Positions 18,317 to 26,816 of a stretch of 64,000 bases of DNA are shown one piece after another (position 1 is the stretch's first letter; every line of letters begins with the position of its first letter). A model generated the notes under the pieces. That model searched no databases. It was not told where the DNA came from and saw only the letters and a list, made by a program, of their open reading frames with translations. A program made the position numbers and the translations under genes. Where the stretch lies: positions 4,836,001 to 4,900,000 of the forward strand of contig NZ_JAUSZM010000003.1 of the NCBI RefSeq assembly GCF_030817655.1, read 5' to 3'. The DNA comes from Streptomyces sp. V4I2. Its GTDB lineage: Bacteria; Actinomycetota; Actinomycetes; Streptomycetales; Streptomycetaceae.

Positions 18317-18626
18317 TCAGCCGGTTCCGGCTGCCGAGTCGATGGTCCACGGAGTCGGGATACGTGCTCCGCGGTAGCGATAGCGTTCGATCATGACGCT
18401 GGATGCGCCGAGGAACGCGATCTCGCCGTCGGCGAACCGCCACCCCTGATCACAGAATCTCTTCAACTGGCTGCTGGGGATGCTGACGAGCGGGCGGCCG
18501 TGGCCGTCCAGGACGCGGCCGGAGGCGATCAGCGGGGTCCCGGGTTCGTCGGGTCGCATCGGCAGGGCGCCGGGGTTGTGGATGCGCGGGAGCCGGGGGC
18601 GTAGGGGTGTAGCCGTCCTGGCCGTC
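18317..18626 (-). pseudogene. Unidentified coding fragment cut by the IS5-type element
   Basis: A minus-strand frame runs from the IS boundary to a stop at 18317. It includes 'GRVLDGHGRPLVSIPSSQLK', 'FCDQGWRFADGEIAFL' and 'ERYRYRG', has coding-like codon use and no recognisable N-terminus. I do not recognise the family. It looks like the C-terminal end of a gene whose 5' part was removed when the element at 18631-19712 arrived. The IS border coincides with the loss of coding character. Confidence 0.35.
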
Positions 18627-18630
18627 CTAG

Positions 18631-19712
18631 GTCCTGTCTGGAGCTCGGATCAGGAGTTCGGTAGATCGCCTGCGCGCGGGGGCTCGGTCTTGATAGGCCG
18701 TCAGTCATGGCGCGAGGCGATCTCACCGATGAGCAGTGGGCCCTGATCGAGCCCCATCTCCCGATTGCCGCGGTTGGGCCCATCCCCGACCTGCGGAAAC
18801 ATTTCAACGCGGTGATGTGGCGGTTCCGGACCGGTAGCCCCTGGCGTGACCTGCCGACCGAGTTCGGGCCCTGGCAGAGCGCGTACGACCGCTTCCGGAT
18901 CTGGGCGACGCGTGGCGTCTTCCAGGACCTGATGCACACAGTGATCGCCGAGGCCGCTGCCCGCGGCCAGGCTGATCTGGGCCTGGTCAGCGTGGACTCT
19001 GCGACCGCCCGGGCCCACCACCACGCCGCCGGGATGGCCCTGGACCCCGAGCAGTTGGCGGCCTTGGAAATGGCCGTCGAGGCCGAAAAGGGGGCGAGGA
19101 CAAGGAGCAAAGAACGCAGGACGGACAGGCCGAGGACGAGGCGCGCGTCGAGCGGCGACGGGTCCACCGACGACACCGGGCCCGCTTGAAAGCCGCCGAG
19201 CTGGGGCGTTCCCGGGGCGGACTGACGAGCAAGATCCATGTGGCGGACGACCGACGCTGTCGCCCGCTTGCGTTCGTCCTCACGCCCGGGCAGGCCGGCG
19301 ACAGTCCGCAGTTCGCCCCGGTCCTGGAACGGGTGAAAGTGCGCGGCCCGGTCGGGCGCCCGCGGACCCGGCCGGATGCAGTGGCCGCGGACAAGGCGTA
19401 CTCGTCCCGACGCAACCGCCGCTACCTGCGACAACGCGGGATCCGAGCCGTGATCCCGGAGAAGGCCGACCAGGCTGCGAACCGCAAGAAGCGGTGGCAG
19501 GGCCGGCGGGCGGCCAGTCTCGCACGACGCGACACTCTACAAAGAGCGCAACACCGTGGAACGGTGCATCAACCGGCTGCGGAACTGGCGCGGTATCGCT
19601 ACCCGGTACGACAAGACCCCGGAGAGCTACGAGGCCGGACTGCACCTGTGTGGTGCGATGCTCTGGCTCCGCAGCATCGCACCACACTCGTGATTCGAAT
19701 TCCAGACAGGGC
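18631..19712 (+). mobile_element. IS5-family insertion sequence with CTAG target duplication
   Basis: The ends are inverted repeats: left GGTCCTGTCTGGAGCTCGG (from 18631) matches the reverse complement of the right end, GGCCCTGTCTGGAATTCGA, at most positions. Each end is flanked by CTAG (18627-18630 and 19713-19716), the target preferred by one IS5 subgroup. The element carries one transposase frame set, 18707-19687. It sits between a truncated minus-strand fragment and the protease gene. Confidence 0.85.
18707..19690 (+). pseudogene. IS5-family transposase in three frames
   Basis: The first frame (18707-19189) begins MARGDLTDEQWALIEPHLP, the DUF4096-type N-terminus, and carries the first catalytic Asp in 'LGLVSVDSATARAHHHA'. 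The second (to about 19500) has 'GRSRGGLTSKIHV', 'PLAFVLTPGQAGDS' and 'AVAADKAYSSRRNRRYL'. The third (about 19500-19690) reads 'DATLYKERNTVERCINRLRN' and contains the catalytic Glu, then 'WRGIATRYDKTPESYEAGL'. The first change of frame may be programmed, as in some IS5 members. The second, inside the DDE domain, should abolish activity. Confidence 0.85.
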
Positions 19713-19719
19713 CTAGTAG

Positions 19720-19825
19720 GGCTTGGGCAGGTTCGTATTGGGTGGGTATATCGCGGTGGTAGGTGGGGCAGGTGCCGGCCCAGAGGACGAGGAGCGTCTG
19801 CAGTTCGCGGATGACCTGTAGAACG
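19720..19825 (-). pseudogene. Short unidentified fragment right of the IS5-type element
   Basis: The minus strand reads 'VIRELQTLLVLWAGTCPTYH' and then 'RDIPTQYEPAQ' with no start or stop of its own. It resembles a C-terminal scrap of a transposase-like protein but I cannot place it. It fills most of the gap before the protease frame. Confidence 0.25.
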
Positions 19826-19908
19826 GCGGACGGTTGATCATCGAACTGGACTGACGGCCTGCGGGATCACAGTCCCTGCGCATCGGCCATCGAGGCAGCC
19901 TCGTCACC

Positions 19909-22900
19909 TTGCTGGCGCCGCTCCTCGCCGGAGCCCTGACGCTGACCGCCGTCACCGCTCCCGCCGTCTACGCCGCCGACACCGACTCCGCCCCGGACTT
20001 GACGCAGAGCGACGGGAGTTTCGGCCCCGGAATGTACGTCGTGACGCTCACCGACGCACCCGTCGCCGCCTACGAGGGCGAACTGCCCCGCCTGAAGCGG
20101 ACGGCACCTAAGTCCGGCAACCGGCTCGACCCCGACTCCGGCGCGGTCGACGCCTATCGACGCCACCTGGACGACCGCCGCGACGAGGTCCTCGACGCCG
20201 TACCCGGCGTCAAGGCGCTCTACGACTACGACTTCACGCTCAGCGGCTTCGCCGCGAAGCTGACTGGCCGGCAGGCGTCGAAGCTGGCGGCGACGCCGGG
20301 GGTCGCCGCGGTTACCCTCAGCACGGCAAGCCGACCGACGGTTAATTCCCCGGGCTCCGCCGGCTCTCCGACGCCGGACCACGGCCCTGCGGCGGAGGCT
20401 GCGGGTCGAGCCGGAACCACCCCGGACCGGGCCCCGGAATCACCCGCGTCCGACGCATCCGGCACAGGGAAAACCACCTCTTCCGGCTCGCTCCCCGACC
20501 TCCCCGCCATGCTGGGTCTCTCCGGCGGCAAGGGGCTGTGGTCGAAGTCCGGCGGGCCCGAGCACGCCGGTGAGGGAATGATCGTCGGCATCGTGGACAC
20601 CGGCTTCGACCCGTCGAACCCGATGCTCGCCCCGCTTCCGGAGCCGCGCCCCGACGCCGAGGCCATCGCCAAGAAGTGGCACGGCACGTGCGACGAGGGC
20701 ACCGACCCCGACCCCGCCAACCGCGTCACCTGCAACAACAAGGTGATCGGCGCCCAGTGGTTCCGCAAGGGCGTGGCCGCGCCCACCCCCGACGACGTGG
20801 CCTCGCCACTGGACCGGGACAGCCACGGCACGCACACCGGTACGACAGCCGCCGGGAACCACGGCGTCGAGGCGTCGATCCCGGGCACCGGCACCAGCGG
20901 AAAGCTCAGCGGGGTCGCGCCGGCCGCGCGGCTGGCGTACTACAAGGCCTGCTGGAGCACGAACTGCTGGGGCGTGGACACCGTGGCCGCGATCGACCGG
21001 GCCGTCGCGGACGGCGTGGACGTCATCAACTACTCCATAGCCGGGGACATCACCCACCCGACCGTCAAGGAGGCCTTGTTCAACGCGGCCAAGGCGGGCG
21101 TGTTCGTCGCTGTCTCGGCCGGCAACAGCGGCCCGGGCACCGTCCAGATCACCGCCCCCTGGTTGACGACGGTCGCCGCGTCGACGCACGGCACCGAATA
21201 CACCGCCTCAATCACCCTGGGTGACGGCCGCCGCATCACCAATCGCAGCCTGAACGCGGGCGTCCCCTCGACCTCGCTGGTCAACGCCGCCGACGTGCGC
21301 AAGTCGGACGCCGACGCCGAGCAGGCCGCGCTGTGCGCGCCGGGCACGCTCGACCCGGCGCGGACCAAGGACAAGATCGTGGTCTGCGACCGGGGCGGCA
21401 ACCTCTTCGTCGGGGTGAAGGCCACCGAGGTCAAGTCGGCGGGCGGCAGAGCGATCGTCCTCACCCACACGCCGACCAGCGGCATGGACTTCTTCGCCAC
21501 CACCCTCGCCATCCCCCTGTTCCAGGTGAGCAAGGAGAACTCGCCGACGGTGAAGGAGTACGCGGCCACCGAGAACGCGACCGCCGGGTTCCTCCCCAGC
21601 CAAAGCCACAAGACCACCGCCCGGGACGTCACCTCCTTCTCCTCCGGCGGCCCCGACGACCACAGCCACGGCGACCTGCTCAAGCCGGACATCGCCGCCC
21701 CCGGCGAGGCCGTCCCGGCGGGCACGGTGCCGGGAGGCCTGAGCGGCTACGCGGGCTCCTTCGGCTTCATGTCCGGTACGTCGATGGCGTCGCCGCACAT
21801 CGCGGGCCTCGCGGCCCTGCTCAAGCAGCTCCACCCCGGCTGGTCGCCGATGGAGGTCAAGTCGGCGCTGATGACCACGGCGACGACGAAGGACGAGAAG
21901 GGCGGCCCCGTAGGCCGCCAGGACGCCGACTCCGCCACGCCGCTCGACTACGGCTCCGGCATCCCCCGCGTCACCCGCGCCGCCGACCCCGGTCTGGTCT
22001 ACGACTCCACGTCCGCCGACTGGACCGCGTACCTCTGCGCCATCGGCATCTCCCCGGCGGCGGAGAACGGCGAGGACCCCTGCGCGACGGCCACGCCGCT
22101 CGACCCCAGTGACCTCAACTACCCGTCGATCTCGGTGGGCGACCTCTACGGCCACCAGACGGTAACCCGCAAGGTCACCAATGTGTCCTCCAAGACGGCC
22201 ACGTACAAGGCCACGCTCCACACCCCGCCCGGCTTCCGCGCCAGGGTCACCCCGAAGCGGCTGACCCTGGCGCCGGGCGAGTCGGCCTCGTACACGGTTG
22301 AGTTCGAACGTATGGACGCCGCCTACGACACCTGGTCCTACGGCTCCCTCACCCTGAGCGACGCCCACGCCCGCCACCGCGTCACCAGCCCGATCGCCCT
22401 GCGCCCCACACGGTTCGCGGCGCCGAACGAGGTCACGGCCACCGGCCAGGACTCGGTGAAGCTGACCGCCGGAGTCGGCTGGACGGGCGAACTGACGGCG
22501 AAAGCGGCCCTGTACACCGCCACGAAGACGACAGGCACCCTGACCGGCACGGACAAGTCCGACTTCCCGGAGAGCCCGCACACCAACGACGCGGTCGTGA
22601 AGCACCGCGTCCACGTCCCCGAAGGCGCCGCCTTCACCCGCGTGGCCATCACCGCCGCCGACCACCTTCCCGGCAGCGACATCGACCTCTACGTCTTCGA
22701 CACCGCCGGCAACCAGATCGGCCGCCCCGACGCCGGCTCCGACGAACACACCGACCTGCCGCCCGGCGACTACGACGTCTACGTCCTCCAGTACAGACTC
22801 CCGGCCGGCACGACCAGCCAGCAGTACACCCTGTGGAGCTCAGAGGTGGGCCAGGGCGCCCCAGCGGTACGCCCCTCGGTCACCCCGCCCTCCCAGCAGG

Positions 22901-23034
22901 TCACCGCGGGCGACCGCCCCGAACTGACGGTCACCTGGCCGGACGCCGTACGCGGCGAACGGTACGTCGGGGTTGTGGAGTTCGGCGACGGCTCGACGAC
23001 GGTGGGCCGCACACCGCTGACCGTGACGCCGTAA
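19909..23034 (+). CDS. Secreted S8 (subtilisin-like) serine protease with PA and PPC-like domains
   Basis: A frame of 1041 residues from TTG 19909. The signal peptide core is 'LAPLLAGALTLTAVTAPAVYA'-like. An inhibitor-I9 propeptide follows ('YVVTLTDAPVAAYEG'). The catalytic set is Asp230 in 'IVDTGFD', His306 in 'DSHGTHTG' and Ser625 in 'GTSMASPHIAG', with a PA insert between His and Ser, as in cucumisin-type proteases. A beta domain ('LNYPSISVGDL') and a pre-peptidase C-terminal-like region ('PGSDIDLYVFDTAGNQIG') end the protein. No ATG/GTG exists between the in-frame TGA at 19852 and 19909 and no ribosome site is seen. The true start may have been lost to the nearby IS events, leaving expression doubtful. 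Confidence 0.85.
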   Translation: MLAPLLAGALTLTAVTAPAVYAADTDSAPDLTQSDGSFGPGMYVVTLTDAPVAAYEGELPRLKRTAPKSGNRLDPDSGAVDAYRRHLDDRRDEVLDAVPGVKALYDYDFTLSGFAAKLTGRQASKLAATPGVAAVTLSTASRPTVNSPGSAGSPTPDHGPAAEAAGRAGTTPDRAPESPASDASGTGKTTSSGSLPDLPAMLGLSGGKGLWSKSGGPEHAGEGMIVGIVDTGFDPSNPMLAPLPEPRPDAEAIAKKWHGTCDEGTDPDPANRVTCNNKVIGAQWFRKGVAAPTPDDVASPLDRDSHGTHTGTTAAGNHGVEASIPGTGTSGKLSGVAPAARLAYYKACWSTNCWGVDTVAAIDRAVADGVDVINYSIAGDITHPTVKEALFNAAKAGVFVAVSAGNSGPGTVQITAPWLTTVAASTHGTEYTASITLGDGRRITNRSLNAGVPSTSLVNAADVRKSDADAEQAALCAPGTLDPARTKDKIVVCDRGGNLFVGVKATEVKSAGGRAIVLTHTPTSGMDFFATTLAIPLFQVSKENSPTVKEYAATENATAGFLPSQSHKTTARDVTSFSSGGPDDHSHGDLLKPDIAAPGEAVPAGTVPGGLSGYAGSFGFMSGTSMASPHIAGLAALLKQLHPGWSPMEVKSALMTTATTKDEKGGPVGRQDADSATPLDYGSGIPRVTRAADPGLVYDSTSADWTAYLCAIGISPAAENGEDPCATATPLDPSDLNYPSISVGDLYGHQTVTRKVTNVSSKTATYKATLHTPPGFRARVTPKRLTLAPGESASYTVEFERMDAAYDTWSYGSLTLSDAHARHRVTSPIALRPTRFAAPNEVTATGQDSVKLTAGVGWTGELTAKAALYTATKTTGTLTGTDKSDFPESPHTNDAVVKHRVHVPEGAAFTRVAITAADHLPGSDIDLYVFDTAGNQIGRPDAGSDEHTDLPPGDYDVYVLQYRLPAGTTSQQYTLWSSEVGQGAPAVRPSVTPPSQQVTAGDRPELTVTWPDAVRGERYVGVVEFGDGSTTVGRTPLTVTP

Positions 23035-23076
23035 CTCCACAGCTCCGTAGCTCCGTAGCTCCACTGATCCGGACAG

Positions 23077-23110
23077 ACCGCCCGCGAACTCCCTTGAGGT
23101 CGTGGGCGGT
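23077..23110 (+). terminator. Hairpin after the S8 protease gene
   Basis: ACCGCCCGC at 23077-23085 pairs with GTGGGCGGT at 23102-23110 (8 of 9) across a 16-base loop, 43 bases after the stop codon. A poly-T tail is absent, as is common in Streptomyces. A short repeat, GCTCCGTA, lies just upstream. Confidence 0.5.
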
Positions 23111-23112
23111 TC

Positions 23113-23810
23113 GCATGCTCCTGAAGCGCAGACTCCGCCGATTCCCCCGACGGGATGGCAGGGCACCCCATCGCCCGGGGCCGGCCACCTCCACCTCCAC
23201 AAGTAGCAATGCCGGTAGAGAAGGTGGAGCGGGAGGTAGTACACGTGGTGCGGCGGGACAGGGCGAGAACAATGCCGGGGCCGCGATCTGGGCGACGGTC
23301 GATGGCAACGCGGCGAGGGTGGCAGTGGCGCTGACCGTTCCTTTGACCGTCGCGAGGGCGCTCTCGGCCCCCGCGCGGCGGCCAGGATCCGGTCGGCGTG
23401 GTCGAGGAGCACCCGAGACCACGGGCGCGGCCGCCGTCGAGGCTCGCGCTGGCGCCGTGCTCGACTTTTCTGCTGCTCTTCCTCGACACCGTCTTGCTGC
23501 CCCGCCTGGATACGGCTGAGACCGCCACGGCGGAGACCAGCATGAGTACGGCTGCCTGGACACCACCGTCTGCCCGGTCCTCCGCAGGCTCTCTCTCAAC
23601 TCCGCTCGGCTCTCCACTGGCGCCCCATGGACTTCACGCCACGGCACCACCCACCCGGCCAGCGGTGGCCGCACCAGCAGCCCCAGTGCGACTCGCATCA
23701 CACCGAGTGCCCCCATGGCCAAAACATCTGATGTGTCAGATACCGTCTTGTCAGATGAATGGCTCGCGTCAGCGGGCCCCATCCTCGATGGAACAGCGAA
23801 GAGTCCTGAT
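23113..23810. other. Intergenic region without a recognisable gene
   Basis: About 700 bases with several long open frames but no family I can recognise. On the minus strand a frame with 'MGALGVMRVALGLLVRPPLA' and another with 'AVLMLVSAVAVSAV' hint at a degraded membrane protein, but neither is convincing. The palindrome at 23726-23741 is the only clear structure. Confidence 0.3.
23726..23741. promoter_or_regulatory. Perfect palindrome ATCTGA-TGTG-TCAGAT
   Basis: A 6-4-6 inverted repeat with a further half-site, GTCAGAT, at 23750-23756, 70-85 bases upstream of the ATG at 23811. Its form and position suggest an operator, probably for a GntR-like regulator. No cognate regulator gene is adjacent. 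Confidence 0.5.
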
Positions 23811-24000
23811 GAGCACACTCGAATTCACCGGCCTCGATCTGGACGTTCCGGTCGGCAGCAAGAACAGGACCGCCACCCTCGTCAACAGCGAGCAGGAGGC
23901 GCTGCTGACCGACACCGGCCTCACCCCGCCGACGGCCACCGGCTCGCCTCCGACATCCTCGACCCCGGCAAGCTCAGCGCCGGTCTGAGGCGCGGACCGT
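23811..24000 (+). pseudogene. MBL-fold hydrolase, N-terminal remnant
   Basis: From ATG 23811 the frame reads STLEFTGLDLDVPVGSKNRT then 'LVNSEQEALLTDTG', a common start of Streptomyces metallo-beta-lactamase-fold hydrolases. One base out of frame it continues 'ADGHRLASDILDPGKLSAG', after which similarity stops. The HxHxDH metal motif is not reached. About 60 residues survive, directly before the solute-binding protein gene. Confidence 0.6.
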
Positions 24001-24106
24001 ACGAGACCACCGGCTTCGCTGCTTCCGCTCCCACCCTCCCGGCCGCGGCGGTCCGCCGCCCGTACACCGGGAACACCCCTGCCCCCACGCAGAAAGGGTT
24101 ACCCAA

Positions 24107-25246
24107 GTGACCAGCCTTCCCAGTCGACGGCACCTCCTCGCCACCGGAGCAGGCGCCGCGCTCGGCCTCGGCGCGCTCGGCGCCACCGCGTCCCCCGCCG
24201 CGGCCGCCCCGACCACAGCCGCGCACGGCGCCGGCGCGGAGGAGACCAGGACCCTCGACGAGCTGTACCAGGCCGCCATCGCAGAAGGCGGCAAGCTCGT
24301 GATCTACGCGGGCGGCGACCTCGCCAACTCGGGCAGCGGCGCCGGCGCCCGGACCGCCTTCCGCCAGCGGTTCCCCCAGATCGACCTCAACCTCATCGTG
24401 GACTACAGCAAGTACCACGACGTCCGCGTGGACAACCAGTTCGCGACCGACACCCTGGTCCCCGACCTGGTGCAGTTGCAGACGCTGCACGACTTCACCC
24501 GCTGGAAGCGCCAGGGACGGCTGCTGCACTACAAGCCCGCCGGCTTCAGCAAGCTCCACAAGAAGTTCAGGGACGCGGACGGTGCCTGGGTGGCCGGCAT
24601 GGTCATCGCCTTCAGCTACCTGTACGACGTGGCCGCGGCCGGCGCCGACGCGCCGCAGACGCCGCTGGACCTGGTCGACCCGCGTTGGAAGGACGCCATC
24701 GCCTCCTCCTACCCGCACGACGACGACGCGGTGCTCTACCTCTTCGCCCTCTATGCCGAGACCTACGGCTGGGACTGGGTGGCCGACTTCGCCGCCCAGC
24801 AGCCGCAGTTCGCCCGCGGCACCTTCTCCCCCGGCGCTGCCGTCGCCAACAAGGAGAAGATCATCGGCGTCGGCGCGGGCGGCAACCCGCTCGCCACCAC
24901 CCCGACCCGCTGGATGATGACCGACGGGCACCCGTTCATGGCGTGGGGACAGCGGATCGCGATCCTGAAGCAGGCCGCCAACCCCACGGCGGCCAAGCTC
25001 TACCTCAACTGGCAGCTGTCTACCGAGCGCCAGACCTCCAACAGCTGGTCGGTACGCACGGACATCGCGCCCCCCACCGGCCTCAAGCCGATCTGGGAGT
25101 ACCCGAACGCCAACCTGGACGGGTTCCCCCGCTTCATGGAGGACCGGGCCCAGGTCGAGCGGCTGAAGCAGACCTTCGCCCTCTACTTCGGCGAGGTCAA
25201 GGGCGACCCGACGCCCGGCTGGCCCGGTCTGCACCCGGGCGCCTGA
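24107..25246 (+). CDS. ABC-type extracellular solute-binding protein, Tat-exported
   Basis: A 379-residue protein from GTG 24107, preceded by AAAGGG. The N-terminus 'SRRHLLATGAGAALGLGALG' is a twin-arginine-like signal ending in ASPAAAA. The body is a type-2 periplasmic-binding fold of the iron/spermidine/phosphonate class: 'YQAAIAEGGKLVIYAGGD', 'VPDLVQLQTLHDFTRWK', 'TPLDLVDPRWKDAIA' and 'PFMAWGQRIAILKQAANPT'. No permease or ATPase gene lies beside it; downstream is IS debris. It may be an orphan or a survivor of a deleted transporter operon. Confidence 0.85.
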   Translation: MTSLPSRRHLLATGAGAALGLGALGATASPAAAAPTTAAHGAGAEETRTLDELYQAAIAEGGKLVIYAGGDLANSGSGAGARTAFRQRFPQIDLNLIVDYSKYHDVRVDNQFATDTLVPDLVQLQTLHDFTRWKRQGRLLHYKPAGFSKLHKKFRDADGAWVAGMVIAFSYLYDVAAAGADAPQTPLDLVDPRWKDAIASSYPHDDDAVLYLFALYAETYGWDWVADFAAQQPQFARGTFSPGAAVANKEKIIGVGAGGNPLATTPTRWMMTDGHPFMAWGQRIAILKQAANPTAAKLYLNWQLSTERQTSNSWSVRTDIAPPTGLKPIWEYPNANLDGFPRFMEDRAQVERLKQTFALYFGEVKGDPTPGWPGLHPGA

Positions 25247-25390
25247 CCCTCCATCAGGTCCCGTACGTGGCGGGCTCGACGGCCTTGGGTTGTCACATCG
25301 GCGTGGTCGGATTACAGCCAGCAGCGACGCGGGCGCGCCGTACGCCGGCCATAGCTCGCGCTCACCACGTGCGGGGTCCTGGTTCCAGCG

Positions 25391-25690
25391 ACCCCGCTGG
25401 CCATCGACGAGTTAATCGCCCACGCCCCCCAGCTCAAGGGCACCAGGGCGGTTGCCCAGATGCTGCGGATCTCTCACCGCACTGTGGAGCGGTACGTCAA
25501 AGACCAGATCAGGAAGCCGCGTCCGGACCTCGCCGCGCGCCAGGAGCGCGAGGTGAAGAAGCGGTGGCAGCCGCAGATCCGAGACAAGGCGCGGCAGAAG
25601 GCGGCGACCACGGGCGGCATCGTCTTCGACACTCCGCTGGTCACAGCGCAGCACTGCCAGCACGATGGTGGCGATCTTCCCTGCGGGTAG
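25391..25690 (+). pseudogene. tpg: Telomere-associated terminal protein (Tpg-like) remnant
   Basis: The frame reads 'IDELIAHAPQLKGTRAVAQM', 'LRISHRTVERYVKDQIRKP', 'RPDLAARQEREVKKRWQPQI' and 'RQKAATTGGIVFDT'. This is the conserved N-terminal DNA-binding half of Tpg, the protein attached to the 5' ends of Streptomyces linear replicons. After 'GIVFDT' the similarity breaks into transposase-derived sequence, and no proper start codon is present. In Streptomyces tpg usually pairs with tap near chromosome or linear-plasmid ends; no tap is seen here. Confidence 0.75.
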
Positions 25691-25768
25691 GACGCGCCAC
25701 CGCGAGCCGAGATTCTTGAGGTGGCCGCGTATCAGGTCGGCGAGCCAGTTCAGGGTGGCACTCGACAG
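25645..25768 (-). pseudogene. Transposase N-terminal scrap abutting the IS3 element
   Basis: The minus strand reads 'ATLNWLADLIRGHLKNLGSR', 'WRVLPAGKIATIVLAVLRCD', the style of an N-terminal region of IS5-related transposases. It runs from the IS3 left end into the tpg remnant, so it probably represents an earlier insertion that broke tpg. Confidence 0.45.
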
Positions 25769-25836
25769 TGAAGCTTCCCCTTGATCGTGGACACCTGGAG
25801 ACTGGGATCTTGAGGTTCCAGAGGAAGTAGCACCAG

Positions 25837-26136
25837 GTGGGAAGCAAGTACACGAAGCGGTACACCGAGGAGTTCAAGCGGGACGCGATCGCGCTCGTCG
25901 ACTCCTCGGGCAAGGCGGTCACGGCCGTCGCCCGGGAACTGGGCATCAGCTCCGAGTCCCCGCGCGGCTGGTACCGCCGGGCGAAGGCCGACCAGGGCGA
26001 GGGCTCCCCGGGCGACCTGACCAGCGCGGAGCGTGAGGAACTGCGCCGGCTGCGCAGAGAGAACCGCGAACAGCAGCAGACGATCGAGATCCTGAAAAAA
26101 GCGACGGCCTTCTTCGTGAAGGAGAGCGACCGGTGA
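25837..26136 (+). CDS. IS3-family transposase OrfA
   Basis: A 99-residue helix-turn-helix protein starting at GTG 25837: 'KYTKRYTEEFKRDAIALVDS', 'AVTAVARELGIS', then a leucine-zipper-like 'LRRLRRENREQQQTIEILKK'. It ends in a TGA overlapping the GTG of orfB, the usual site for programmed frameshifting that makes the OrfAB transposase. It looks intact, although the partner orfB is dead. Confidence 0.9.
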   Translation: MGSKYTKRYTEEFKRDAIALVDSSGKAVTAVARELGISSESPRGWYRRAKADQGEGSPGDLTSAEREELRRLRRENREQQQTIEILKKATAFFVKESDR

Positions 26137-26816
26137 CCACGTTGTACCGGTTGATCCACGCGGAGAAGGCGAACTACCCGATCGTGCTGCTGTGCCGGGT
26201 GCTGCACGTGACCCGCTCCTCCTACTACGCCTGACGCGAGGGCGAGGCCGCCCGCCGAGAGCGCCAGGCGGCCGACGACGCGCTCGCCCACGAGATCACT
26301 GTGCTCCACATCGCCTCCCGTCGTACCTACGGCGTCCCGCGCATCCACGCCGAACTACGCCGCCTGGGCCGGCGGGTGAACCGCAAGCGCAACGCCCGCG
26401 TCATGCGCGAGCGCAACATCCGCGGCGTCACCCGCCGCAAGCACCGCTCGCTGACCCGGCCGGACGCGAAGGCGAAGCCGGCCCCGGACCTGATCGGCCG
26501 CGACTTCCACGCCGAGCGTCCCGGCACCCGGCTGGTCGGCGACATCACCTACCTGCCCACCGTCGAGGGCTGGCTCTACCTCGCCTGCTGGCTGGACCTG
26601 GCCACCCGCGAGATCGTCGGCTACGCCATGGCCGACCACCACCGCGCCGAGCTCGTCGTCGACGCCCTCGACATGGCCCACGGCCGAGGCGGCCTGGAGC
26701 CCGGATGCGTGATCCACAGCGATCGCGGCAGCGAATACACATCGACCCAATTCCGGGAGCGAATACGGAAGTTCGGGCTGCGACAAAGCTGCGGACGCAC
26801 TGGATCGTGTTTCGAC

